Assembly: GCF_017599345.1 (NCBI RefSeq)
Contig: NZ_JAGFVL010000029.1
Span: 1 to 64,000, forward strand
Direction: 5' to 3'
Length of the DNA stretch: 64,000 nucleotides
Source of the DNA: Gracilibacillus suaedae
GTDB taxonomy: Bacteria > Bacillota > Bacilli > Bacillales > Amphibacillaceae
How positions within the stretch are numbered: the stretch's first letter is position 1; each line of letters starts with the position of its first letter. Both the position numbers and the translations under genes were made by a program. The notes beneath the pieces were generated by a model. It ran no database searches. It was not told the origin of the DNA and worked only from the letters and a program-made list of their open reading frames with translations. Shown here piece by piece: positions 39,680-50,865 of this stretch.

Positions 39680-40597
39680 ATGGTAAAAACAAAAGTGAAG
39701 GGAAATTTTATAGCTGATTTAGAGGAAGTAGCTGAAAAACAATTATCTGAAACAGCTAAATTATATTTAGATCAAGTAACATCCAAGAAAGGAAATGCTA
39801 CATCATTTATACTTAATAGTAATTCACCATCTAAACTGAAAATTTCTCCTCTATTGTTAGGTGCGGTTGGTGCGCAGACATATTTTCATGAAGATGGAGA
39901 ACTAGCAACGGCCAAAGCTGCCAGTAAGCAGGGGGTACCTTTTATTGTTAGCAGTCATTCATCCTATAGCATTGAAGAAATTAGTGATGCTGTTCCAGAT
40001 AGTGAACTTTGGTTCCAAGCTCACATTTTTCAAGATTTAGAACTTACTAAACATTTTGTCCAGCGTGCCGAATTAGCCGGTTATCAGGCAATTATTTTGT
40101 CCATAGCTAAAGATGAAATTCATTGGAAAGCAGATCAATTAGTGAAAGGAACTACCAATTTTGTTGTCGATCCAATTTTTGCCAAGAAAAATTATGCGAA
40201 TAAAAGCCCGCTGGCAGAACAGGTGGCAAATGAATATCAAAAACGGTACATTAATTGGGAAGAGATTCAATATATAAAACAGTTTACGACATTACCAATC
40301 TTTGTTTATGGAGACTTGTCATTAGATGATGTTCGTTCAAGTATAGAACAGCAAGTTGATGGGATTATTTTGTCCAATATTAATGAGTCTAATCTTGATT
40401 TACTGGAACAGATCAATATAATAATAAGTGAAAGGTTAACCGTTGTTGTAGAGGCGGAAGTGAAGTTGAAAGATGAATTAAACCACTATTTACAACAAGG
40501 TGCTGATGCAATTTCGATACGAAAAAGTTATATTTATGGATTATCGACTTCGGGTGTTTTAGGCGCAGAAGAAGTCATTGCTCAATTATTCACATAA
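39680..40597 (+). CDS. Catalytically degenerate FMN-dependent hydroxyacid dehydrogenase homologue
   Basis: A 305-aa protein that lines up with the TIM barrel of lactate oxidase/glycolate oxidase: 'KISPLLLGAVGAQTYFHEDGELATAKAASKQGVPFIVSS', 'QAHIFQD', 'YINWEEIQYIKQF', 'PIFVYGDLS', 'VDGIILSN' and 'GADAISIRKSYIYGL'. Where the family has the active-site Tyr (QIY), Thr (ILT), Lys (FVKG), His (SNHG) and Arg (SGVRRG), it has His, Ser, Tyr, Ile and Lys-Leu (EAEVKLKD). It is also about 60 aa shorter than lactate oxidase. Probably not a hydroxyacid oxidase; it may bind a ligand or flavin differently. SAM riboswitch control ties it to methionine/sulfur supply. ATG after TTAGGAGG. Confidence 0.75.
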   Translation: MVKTKVKGNFIADLEEVAEKQLSETAKLYLDQVTSKKGNATSFILNSNSPSKLKISPLLLGAVGAQTYFHEDGELATAKAASKQGVPFIVSSHSSYSIEEISDAVPDSELWFQAHIFQDLELTKHFVQRAELAGYQAIILSIAKDEIHWKADQLVKGTTNFVVDPIFAKKNYANKSPLAEQVANEYQKRYINWEEIQYIKQFTTLPIFVYGDLSLDDVRSSIEQQVDGIILSNINESNLDLLEQINIIISERLTVVVEAEVKLKDELNHYLQQGADAISIRKSYIYGLSTSGVLGAEEVIAQLFT

Positions 40598-40626
40598 TTT
40601 TCAGATATCATTGTTTCATAAGTAGC

Positions 40627-40661
40627 AAAAATGGGATATAGTATAACTATATCCCATTTTT
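40627..40661 (+). terminator. Terminator before ldh
   Basis: TGGGATATAG / CTATATCCCA stem followed by TTTTTCG; it insulates ldh from the riboswitch transcript. Confidence 0.85.
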
Positions 40662-40682
40662 CGATGGAAGGAATGGTTATTT

Positions 40683-41645
40683 GTGACAATACGCAAAACA
40701 AAATTAAGAAAAGTAGTCATTATTGGAACAGGTTTAGTCGGTACTAGTTATGCTTATGCGTTATTAAATCAAGGCGTTGTCAATGAATTAGTCCTAATTG
40801 ATTTGGATCAAGCGAAAGCGGAAGGAGAAGCACGTGATTTGAATCATGGCATGGCATTTGGTAATCCGATGCGTATTAAAGCAGGTGATTATGAAGAATG
40901 CCATAATGCAGATTTAGTTGTCATTACAGCAGGTGCCAATCAAAAACCGGGTGAAACTAGATTGGATCTTGTCACGAAAAATGCCAAAATATTTAAAGGT
41001 ATTGTCGAGAAAGTCATGGGCGTTGACTTCCAAGGTATTTTTGTTGTAGCTACCAATCCGGTTGATATTTTAACACATCTGACAAGGGAAATTTCAGGTT
41101 TATCGAAGGAACGTGTCATTGGTTCTGGAACGATTCTGGACACTGCGCGTTTCCGTTATTTATTAGGAGAACACTTTGAGGTCGACCCACGAAATGTACA
41201 TGCTTATATCATTGGTGAACACGGTGATTCAGAATTGCCGGTATGGAGTCATGTGCAAATTGGTGGTGTACCTTTAACTCAATATGCAGGTATCGATAAC
41301 TTTTATCAAAATGAAGCCATGACAGAGATATTTGAGAATGTACGAGATGCGGCATATCATATCATTGAACGAAAAGGAGCAACCTATTACGGGATCGGCC
41401 TAGGGTTAGTTCGATTAACAAAAGCCATATTAAATAATGAAAATGCGATTTTAACTGTTTCCGCAAAATTAGAGGGACAATACGGATTGAATGATCTCTA
41501 TCTAGGTGTGCCAGTACTGCTAAACGAAAACGGCATCCGTGAAGTAATCGAATTAGAACTGACAGAAAAAGAAAAACAACAACTTCACCAATCATCAGAA
41601 GTGATTCAAGAAATGATCGACACAGGAACGAAAGCAATAAAATAA
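40683..41645 (+). CDS. ldh: L-lactate dehydrogenase
   Basis: A 320-aa NAD-dependent enzyme that reduces pyruvate to L-lactate. NAD motif '[17 protein letters not shown]' (~12), active-site loop '[12 protein letters not shown]' with the catalytic-loop Arg, and '[13 protein letters not shown]' with the catalytic His (~180). Start GTG 40683 after GGAAGGA; no ATG fits the frame. About 20 bp after a terminator with no obvious promoter, so transcription start is unclear. No Rex-type operator was recognised. Confidence 0.95.
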   Translation: MTIRKTKLRKVVIIGTGLVGTSYAYALLNQGVVNELVLIDLDQAKAEGEARDLNHGMAFGNPMRIKAGDYEECHNADLVVITAGANQKPGETRLDLVTKNAKIFKGIVEKVMGVDFQGIFVVATNPVDILTHLTREISGLSKERVIGSGTILDTARFRYLLGEHFEVDPRNVHAYIIGEHGDSELPVWSHVQIGGVPLTQYAGIDNFYQNEAMTEIFENVRDAAYHIIERKGATYYGIGLGLVRLTKAILNNENAILTVSAKLEGQYGLNDLYLGVPVLLNENGIREVIELELTEKEKQQLHQSSEVIQEMIDTGTKAIK

Positions 41646-41646
41646 A

Positions 41647-41690
41647 ACTATGATCGGTAGGGGCTTACAGCCGATTAGCACCGTGATAAT
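41647..41690. repeat. Short repeat directly after ldh, copy 1
   Basis: ACTATGATCGGTAGGGGCTTACAG, continuing CCGATTAGCA. It begins 1 bp after the ldh stop. Copy 2 (52893-52936) overlaps the stop of the iron permease gene. Confidence 0.7.
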
Positions 41691-41725
41691 GTAGCCATAG
41701 ATTCAAACTGGAATACGGACTGAGT

Positions 41726-41907
41726 GCGGACATTTGTTCCGTTATTTATGACAAAATGGTCGTTTTTAGGCTATATGTGGACAACTATTCCGCTATTGAT
41801 CGAAAATTGTGCTCATGTAAGCTGAAATGAACTGAATAAGGGATTCAATGTCCGCCAACATCAAAAAAAACTACGTTATTCCACCAAATAACGTACTAAA
41901 TGTCCGC
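41726..41907. repeat. 180-bp GCGGACATTT palindromic element, copy 1
   Basis: Outer inverted ends GCGGACATTTGTTCCGTTATTT / AATAACGTACTAAATGTCCGC (imperfect), with an inner GTGGAC..CTATTCCGCTATTGAT arm opposed by GGATTCAATGTCCGCC. About 80% like copy 2 at 56218-56397 by eye. The gap 41646-42034 has no gene. Confidence 0.85.
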
Positions 41908-42034
41908 TCAACAAACTCGGTGTGGGGTCCTCACTGATCATTAGTTTTCTCGTGATACTTGAAGAGTGGGACATACAGACGTTTCGTTCAGCAGGTTTTG
42001 TTGAGGTTTGTAATCAAGTCAAAGGGTGAGAATG

Positions 42035-42289
42035 ATGAAATTAAAACTTTATGGAAAAGAAAATTGTAGTCTTTGTGATCAAGCAAAAGTGACGCTGGAA
42101 ATGTTGCAACAAGACTATTTATTTGAAATTGAAGAAATTAATATTTATAATGATGATGTACTGCTAGAAGCTTATCATCTCATGATCCCTGTCATTCAAC
42201 ATGAAGACACGATTGTCGATAGTGAACTAATCGACATGGAAAAGATCGAAAACTATCTAAAGAAGAAAAATAATTCAGAAAATAGTTGA
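42035..42289 (+). CDS. Glutaredoxin-like thiol-disulfide protein
   Basis: An 84-aa thioredoxin-fold protein of the glutaredoxin/DUF836 type with redox motif 'CSLC' ('YGKENCSLCDQAK') and a cis-Pro in 'MIPVIQH'. It may act on bacillithiol mixed disulfides or similar, given bshB2 at 19.4 kb (inference). The start is ATG 42035, with ATG 42032 equally possible, after AAAGGGTGAG. The -35 of the cggR promoter lies in its last codons. Homologues occur just upstream of cggR in other Bacilli. Confidence 0.82.
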   Translation: MKLKLYGKENCSLCDQAKVTLEMLQQDYLFEIEEINIYNDDVLLEAYHLMIPVIQHEDTIVDSELIDMEKIENYLKKKNNSENS

Positions 42290-42314
42290 GAGATGTTAAG
42301 CCATTTGATACAAT
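42285..42314 (+). promoter_or_regulatory. cggR-gapA operon promoter
   Basis: TTGAGA (42285-42290), 18-bp spacer, TACAAT (42309-42314); the -35 overlaps the stop codon of the glutaredoxin-like gene. Confidence 0.7.
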
Positions 42315-42344
42315 AATTTATGGAAGTTATTTTTTTGTTCTAAG

Positions 42345-42380
42345 TGGGACGAAATGCGACTAGGAGGGACAAAAATTCCC
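42345..42380. promoter_or_regulatory. CggR operator
   Basis: Two direct half-sites, GGGACgaaatgCGAC and GGGACaaaaatTCCC, spaced as in the B. subtilis CggR operator (CGGGACN6TGTCN4 repeated). It lies downstream of the promoter, where the tetramer would block transcription until fructose-1,6-bisphosphate binds. Confidence 0.8.
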
Positions 42381-42407
42381 CGGAAAATGATAAAGGAGCG
42401 TTTCCGA

Positions 42408-44482
<2,075 letters not shown>

Positions 44483-44494
44483 GCGTAACAAATG

Positions 44495-44527
44495 AACGGG
44501 AGGGGGATTGATCCTCCTCCCGTTTTT
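44495..44527 (+). terminator. Terminator between gapA and pgk
   Basis: AACGGGAGG / CCTCCCGTT core stem followed by TTTTT, 13 bp after the gapA stop. It probably attenuates rather than ends the operon. Confidence 0.85.
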
Positions 44528-44632
44528 GCCTGAAGTTCATACTAGGTTAAACTATTGGTGGTGGAATGTAAGTGTGTCCACACATCCCATCATCACATTG
44601 CAATATCCAAGTCCTTAAGGAGGTTCATACGA

Positions 44633-45814
44633 ATGAACAAACAAACAATTAAAGACATTGACGTTAATGGTAAAAAGGTATTCTGCCGTGTTGACTTTAA
44701 CGTGCCAATGAAAGACGGCGAAATTACAGATGACACACGTATTAAAGCAGCATTACCAACAATTAAATACTTATCAGAACAAGGTGCAAAGGTTATCCTT
44801 GCCAGTCACTTAGGTCGTCCGGGTGGAGAAGTAGTAGAAGAACTTCGCATGGATGCAGTTGCTAAACGTCTAAGCGACTTAAGTAACAAATCCGTTATTA
44901 AAACTGATGAAGTATATGGCGATGAAGTCAACCAAGCGGTTAGCCAACTAGGAGACGGTGACCTCTTGTTAATTGAAAATGTACGTTTTGAACCTGGTGA
45001 AACAAAAAATGACCCAGCTCTAGCAAAAGAATTCGCGAGCCTTGCAGACTACTTCGTAAACGATGCATTTGGTGCTGCACACCGTGCACATGCTTCAACA
45101 GCAGGTATTGCAGAACATATTCCATCTGCAGCAGGATTCCTTTTAGAAAGAGAATTAGAAGTATTGGGAAAAGCATTGTCTGATCCAGATCGTCCATTTA
45201 CAGCAATTATCGGTGGTGCAAAAGTAAAAGATAAAATCGGTGTGATCGATAATTTATTAGATAAAGTTGATAATTTGATCATCGGTGGTGGTCTTGCCTA
45301 TACGTTTGTTAAAGCATTAGGACATGAAATTGGTAAATCACTATTAGAAGAAGATAAAATTGAATTAGCAAAAGAGTATATGCAAAAAGCTAAAGAAAAA
45401 GGTGTAAATTTTGTTATGCCTGAAGATGTTATTGTTGCAGATGACTTTTCTAATGATGCGAATACGCAAATCGTTGATATTGATTCGATCCCAGCTGATT
45501 TAGAAGCATTGGATATCGGACCAAAAACCCGCGAAAAATATGCAGATATTGTTAGCGATTCTAAGCTTGTTATTTGGAACGGACCAATGGGTGTATTTGA
45601 ATTAGAAACATTTGCTAATGGTACAAAAGCTGTCGCAGATGCACTAAGTAAAACAGAAGGTTATACTGTAATTGGTGGTGGAGATTCTGCAGCAGCAGTT
45701 GAGAAATTTAACTACGCAGAGCAAATGGACCACATCTCAACTGGTGGCGGTGCTTCCTTAGAATTTATGGAAGGTAAAGAACTGCCTGGTGTTAGTGTAC
45801 TAACCGACAAGTAA
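44633..45814 (+). CDS. pgk: Phosphoglycerate kinase
   Basis: A 393-aa ATP-forming glycolytic kinase. N-terminal '[15 protein letters not shown]' (substrate-binding RVDFNVP), 'HLGRPGG', and the C-terminal nucleotide motif '[14 protein letters not shown]'. Start ATG 44633 behind TTAAGGAGG; the open frame upstream to 44555 lacks a site. 20 bp before tpiA. Confidence 0.98.
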   Translation: MNKQTIKDIDVNGKKVFCRVDFNVPMKDGEITDDTRIKAALPTIKYLSEQGAKVILASHLGRPGGEVVEELRMDAVAKRLSDLSNKSVIKTDEVYGDEVNQAVSQLGDGDLLLIENVRFEPGETKNDPALAKEFASLADYFVNDAFGAAHRAHASTAGIAEHIPSAAGFLLERELEVLGKALSDPDRPFTAIIGGAKVKDKIGVIDNLLDKVDNLIIGGGLAYTFVKALGHEIGKSLLEEDKIELAKEYMQKAKEKGVNFVMPEDVIVADDFSNDANTQIVDIDSIPADLEALDIGPKTREKYADIVSDSKLVIWNGPMGVFELETFANGTKAVADALSKTEGYTVIGGGDSAAAVEKFNYAEQMDHISTGGGASLEFMEGKELPGVSVLTDK

Positions 45815-45834
45815 TCAAAGGAGAGGTGAAGAAT

Positions 45835-46593
45835 ATGCGTAAAAAAGTAATTGCAGGTAACTGGAAAATGAATAAACTACTAGGTGAAGCTGTACAATTT
45901 GTCGAAGATACCAAAGACAAAGTAGCTAGCAATGACAAGGTAGAATCTGTAGTTTGTGCACCTTTTCCTTACTTACCAACATTAGTAGAAAAAACAAAAG
46001 GAACCGACCTAGAGGTTGCAGCACAAAACATGCATTTTGAAGAAAGTGGGGCATTTACTGGCGAGGTAAGCCCAAGTATGCTTGCTGACATTGGTGTAAC
46101 ATACGTAGTGCTAGGACACTCTGAGCGTCGTGAAATGTTTGCTGAAACAGATGAAACAGTAAACAAAAAAGCTCATGCTGCCTTTGCTCATAACTTAGTA
46201 CCAATTGTTTGTGTTGGTGAAACACTAGAACAACGTGAAGCAAATCAAACGATGACTGTTGTGGAAGAGCAAGTAAAAGCAGCACTTGCAGGACTTTCAG
46301 AAGGACAAGTGAAAGAAACGATTATTGCTTATGAGCCAATCTGGGCAATTGGAACAGGAAAAACAGCTACTTCTGAACAAGCTAATGAAGTATGTACCCA
46401 TATCCGTAAAGTCGTAGCAGATGCGGTTTCTGCTGCAGCAGCTGATGCTGTTCGTATTCAATACGGTGGAAGTGTCAAACCAGCTAATGTGAACGAATTA
46501 TTAGCACAATCTGATATCGATGGCGCATTAGTAGGTGGTGCAAGTCTTGAGGCTGATTCCTTCTTACAGTTAGTGGAGGCTGGTACAAAATGA
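45835..46593 (+). CDS. tpiA: Triosephosphate isomerase
   Basis: A 252-aa TIM barrel interconverting DHAP and glyceraldehyde-3-phosphate. 'AGNWKMNK' (Lys13 region), catalytic His in 'LGHSERR' (~95), catalytic Glu in '[11 protein letters not shown]' (~167) and phosphate loop 'YGGSVKPAN'. Start ATG 45835 after AAAGGAGAGG; a GTG at 45826 is within that site. Its stop overlaps the gpmI start by 4 bp (ATGA). Confidence 0.98.
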   Translation: MRKKVIAGNWKMNKLLGEAVQFVEDTKDKVASNDKVESVVCAPFPYLPTLVEKTKGTDLEVAAQNMHFEESGAFTGEVSPSMLADIGVTYVVLGHSERREMFAETDETVNKKAHAAFAHNLVPIVCVGETLEQREANQTMTVVEEQVKAALAGLSEGQVKETIIAYEPIWAIGTGKTATSEQANEVCTHIRKVVADAVSAAAADAVRIQYGGSVKPANVNELLAQSDIDGALVGGASLEADSFLQLVEAGTK

Positions 46594-48128
46594 GCCAGAA
46601 TAAACTAGCAGCACTCATCATTCTTGATGGTTATGCATTAAGGGATGAAGAAAAAGGAAATGCAGTAAAACAAGCTAATACACCAAACTTTGATCGTTAC
46701 TGGAACCAATATCCAACAAGTCAATTAACTGCCTGTGGTGAAGCGGTTGGCCTTCCAGAGGGACAGATGGGTAACTCAGAAGTTGGCCACCTAAATATTG
46801 GTGCCGGTCGTATCGTGTATCAAAGCTTAACTCGTGTTAACTTATCGATCAAAGATGGCGACTTTTTTGACAATCAAGTATTACTAAATGCAGTAGAACA
46901 TGCGAAAAAGAATGATAAAGCACTCCACGTTTTCGGATTGTTGTCAGATGGTGGTGTACATAGTCATATTGAGCATATGTATGCAGTATTAAAGCTTGCT
47001 GCCGACAAAGGTCTTAAAAAAGTATATGTACATGCCTTTTTAGACGGTCGTGATGTCGATCAAAAATCAGCTAAAATCTATATTGAGCAAGCTTTAGAGA
47101 AAATGAAAGAATATGGTGTTGGAGAATTTGCCACAATTTCCGGACGCTATTATTCCATGGATCGTGACAAGCGTTGGGATCGTGTTAAAAAGTCTTACGA
47201 TGCGATGGTATACGGAGAAGGCCCTAAATATACCGATCCATTCGAAGTTGTAGAAGATTCTTACAAAAATGAAATCTATGATGAATTCGTAATCCCGTCT
47301 GTCATTACAGATAAGAATGGGGAACCAAGAGCTACGATTCAGGATGAAGATGCGGTGATTTTCTATAATTTCCGTCCAGACCGTGCCATCCAAATATCAC
47401 GTACGTTTGCAAATGAAGATTTCCGTGATTTTGACCGTGGCGACAAAGCACCAAAAAATATCCACTTCGTATGTCTCACAAACTTTAGTGAAACAGTCGA
47501 CGGTTATGTAGCTTATGAACCAGTCAACTTAGATAATACAGTAGGAGAAGTTTTAGCACAAAATGATCTAAAACAACTACGTATTGCAGAAACGGAAAAG
47601 TATCCCCACGTTACCTTCTTCATGAGTGGGGGACGTGAGCAAGAGTTCCCTGGTGAAAAGCGTATACTGATCGATTCACCGAAAGTGGCAACATATGACT
47701 TGAAGCCAGAAATGAGTGCATATGAAGTTACAGATGCATTATTAGAAGAGTTAGATAAAGATGAACAAAATGCGATCATCTTAAACTTTGCTAACCCAGA
47801 TATGGTCGGTCACTCAGGTATGCTGGAGCCGACAATTAAGGCAATCGAAACCGTTGATGAATGTCTAGGAAAAGTGGTTGACAAAATCATCGAAAAAGGT
47901 GGTCAAGCGATTATTACAGCAGACCATGGTAATTCAGACGAAGTAGTTACGCTTGATGGTGATCCGATGACTGCTCATACAACGAATCCGGTGCCAGTCA
48001 TCGTGACAAAAGATGGTGTCGAGTTGCGTGAGGGTGGTATTTTAGCTGATCTGGCGCCTACATTATTAGATTTATTACAAGTAGAAAAACCAAAAGAGAT
48101 GACAGGCGAAAGCCTTATTCAAAAATAA
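46590..48128 (+). CDS. gpmI: 2,3-bisphosphoglycerate-independent phosphoglycerate mutase
   Basis: A 512-aa Mn-dependent mutase of the alkaline-phosphatase superfamily converting 3-PGA to 2-PGA. '[18 protein letters not shown]' with the first metal Asp, the phospho-serine in '[14 protein letters not shown]' (Ser ~62), 'GVHSHIEHM', 'DGRDVD' and '[10 protein letters not shown]'. Position 13 is Tyr where most homologues have Trp/Phe, a minor change. Translationally coupled to tpiA. Length as in B. subtilis (511). Confidence 0.97.
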   Translation: MSQNKLAALIILDGYALRDEEKGNAVKQANTPNFDRYWNQYPTSQLTACGEAVGLPEGQMGNSEVGHLNIGAGRIVYQSLTRVNLSIKDGDFFDNQVLLNAVEHAKKNDKALHVFGLLSDGGVHSHIEHMYAVLKLAADKGLKKVYVHAFLDGRDVDQKSAKIYIEQALEKMKEYGVGEFATISGRYYSMDRDKRWDRVKKSYDAMVYGEGPKYTDPFEVVEDSYKNEIYDEFVIPSVITDKNGEPRATIQDEDAVIFYNFRPDRAIQISRTFANEDFRDFDRGDKAPKNIHFVCLTNFSETVDGYVAYEPVNLDNTVGEVLAQNDLKQLRIAETEKYPHVTFFMSGGREQEFPGEKRILIDSPKVATYDLKPEMSAYEVTDALLEELDKDEQNAIILNFANPDMVGHSGMLEPTIKAIETVDECLGKVVDKIIEKGGQAIITADHGNSDEVVTLDGDPMTAHTTNPVPVIVTKDGVELREGGILADLAPTLLDLLQVEKPKEMTGESLIQK

Positions 48129-48134
48129 TCTTAA

Positions 48135-49439
<1,305 letters not shown>

Positions 49440-49455
49440 GCTATAGCATAATTAA

Positions 49456-49488
49456 AACAGCACCCCAATAGGAGGGTGCTGTTTTTCG
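49456..49488 (+). terminator. Terminator after eno
   Basis: AACAGCACCC / GGGTGCTGTT stem followed by TTTTCG. Confidence 0.92.
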
Positions 49489-49534
49489 TTATATGTAAAA
49501 ATATATACCTCAGCGAGAAGATGTGTTGATGTGA

Positions 49535-49652
49535 ACACAAATCCAAGAGGAGAACGAAAAGATTTGTGGAATAAATCAAGATAATCAACAAATCCAAGAG
49601 GAGAGCAAAGAGATTTGTTGAATAAACCAAGGTTTACAACAAATCCAACGTG
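49535..49652. repeat. 51-bp tandem repeat with internal hairpins
   Basis: ACAAATCCAAGAGGAGA begins at 49537 and 49588; a partial third ACAAATCCAA begins at 49639, period 51. Each full unit can fold as ACAAATC...GATTTGT. Both strands are open across it in places because 51 is a multiple of three, but there is no ribosome site. No gene in 49440-49839. Confidence 0.85.
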
Positions 49653-49744
49653 AAGATAAGATTTAAAAGCTAGATAAACAAGCAAGTAAAAACAATGATT
49701 TTACCGATGACAACTAATTCTTTGATTAGCAGTTCTAATTCTAC

Positions 49745-49773
49745 TTGACAGTTTACTGACGGAAGTGTAATAT
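49745..49773 (+). promoter_or_regulatory. Promoter of the iron transport pair
   Basis: TTGACA (49745-49750), 17-bp spacer, TAATAT (49768-49773): near-consensus SigA. Confidence 0.85.
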
Positions 49774-49787
49774 GAATATGTTATAAA

Positions 49788-49802
49788 TGATAATCTTTTT
49801 CA
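49788..49802. promoter_or_regulatory. Fur box
   Basis: TGATAATCTTTTTCA matches 13 of 15 positions of TGATAATNATTATCA. It sits at about +8 to +22 of the strong promoter, so iron-dependent repression is expected. Confidence 0.7.
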
Positions 49803-49839
49803 ATTAGAATAAATACATAAGAGAGGGGACAATCTTTTT

Positions 49840-50859
49840 ATGAAAAAGGGACTATTACTATTAATGATAGGATTGCTCGTTAGTATCTTTGCTGTTGCTT
49901 GTGGAAGTGACAACAGTGAGACTGAAGAAGAGCAAAATCAAGAAGAAACAGATACAGAAGATGAAGCAGCAGCAGAGAGTGGTGCTATTACTGTCTCAGA
50001 CATTGATGGAGAGCATACATTTGATGAAGTGCCTGAACGTATTGTTGTATTAGAGTGGGTTTATGCAGAAGATTTATTAGCGCTTGGTGTACAACCAGTT
50101 GGTATGGCTGATATTGAAGGATACCATTCATGGGTAAACATAGAAGCTGAATTAGGTGAAGAAGTAGAAGATGTAGGTACTCGCCAAGAGCCAAATTTGG
50201 AAGCTATACATGCATTAGATCCAGATGTTATTATAACTGCTAATTATCGTCATGAAGCGATTATGGACAGTTTAGAAGAGATTGCACCAACATTGGCCTA
50301 TAATTCCTATCCTGAAGAAGAAGAAGGTACGCAATATGAAGAAATGGAAGCTACCTTCAAAGAAATGGCTAAACTTGTTCAAAAAGAAGAGCAAGCAGAC
50401 GAAATTTTAACAGAGTTGGATCAAAGCTATCAGGATATCGAAGCAGAAATTGCTGAAGCAGGTATTGACAATACAGACTTTGTATTATCACAGGCATTTA
50501 GCTCTGATAGTTCTCCTGTTATTAGATTATTTAAAGATAATGCGATGGCAACAGAGATTATGACTAAAATCGGCTTGGACAATGCCTATCAGTCAGAAGG
50601 ATTCCAAGTTTACGGTTTTGATGAAACTAGTGTAGAATCATTACAGACAGCCCAGGATGCTCATTTCTTCTATATTGTGCAGGAAGATGATAATGTATTT
50701 ACCAATCAATTGGCAGGTAATCCTGCATGGGAAGAACTCTCATTTGTGAAAGAAGGTAGAACATATCAATTGCCAGGTGATACATGGACATTTGGTGGTC
50801 CATTATCTGCCGAAGTTTTTGCAAATCAGATTAAGGAAGCATTAATACAAGAGAAGTGA
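49840..50859 (+). CDS. Iron-siderophore ABC transporter substrate-binding lipoprotein
   Basis: A 339-aa FecB/FhuD-type periplasmic-binding lipoprotein. Signal peptide 'MKKGLLLLMIGLLVSIFAVAC' with lipobox Cys21, an acidic Glu/Asp/Gln linker (~25-48) and the helical-backbone PBP fold ('ERIVVLEWVYAEDLLALGVQPVGMADIEGYHSW', 'EPNLEAIHALDPDVIITANYRHE', 'LPGDTWTFGGPLSAEVFANQI'). It resembles ferric-citrate or hydroxamate binders; the ligand cannot be decided. ATG 49840 after GAGAGGGG. Six bases before the permease gene. Fur box upstream. Confidence 0.9.
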   Translation: MKKGLLLLMIGLLVSIFAVACGSDNSETEEEQNQEETDTEDEAAAESGAITVSDIDGEHTFDEVPERIVVLEWVYAEDLLALGVQPVGMADIEGYHSWVNIEAELGEEVEDVGTRQEPNLEAIHALDPDVIITANYRHEAIMDSLEEIAPTLAYNSYPEEEEGTQYEEMEATFKEMAKLVQKEEQADEILTELDQSYQDIEAEIAEAGIDNTDFVLSQAFSSDSSPVIRLFKDNAMATEIMTKIGLDNAYQSEGFQVYGFDETSVESLQTAQDAHFFYIVQEDDNVFTNQLAGNPAWEELSFVKEGRTYQLPGDTWTFGGPLSAEVFANQIKEALIQEK

Positions 50860-50865
50860 TAATTG

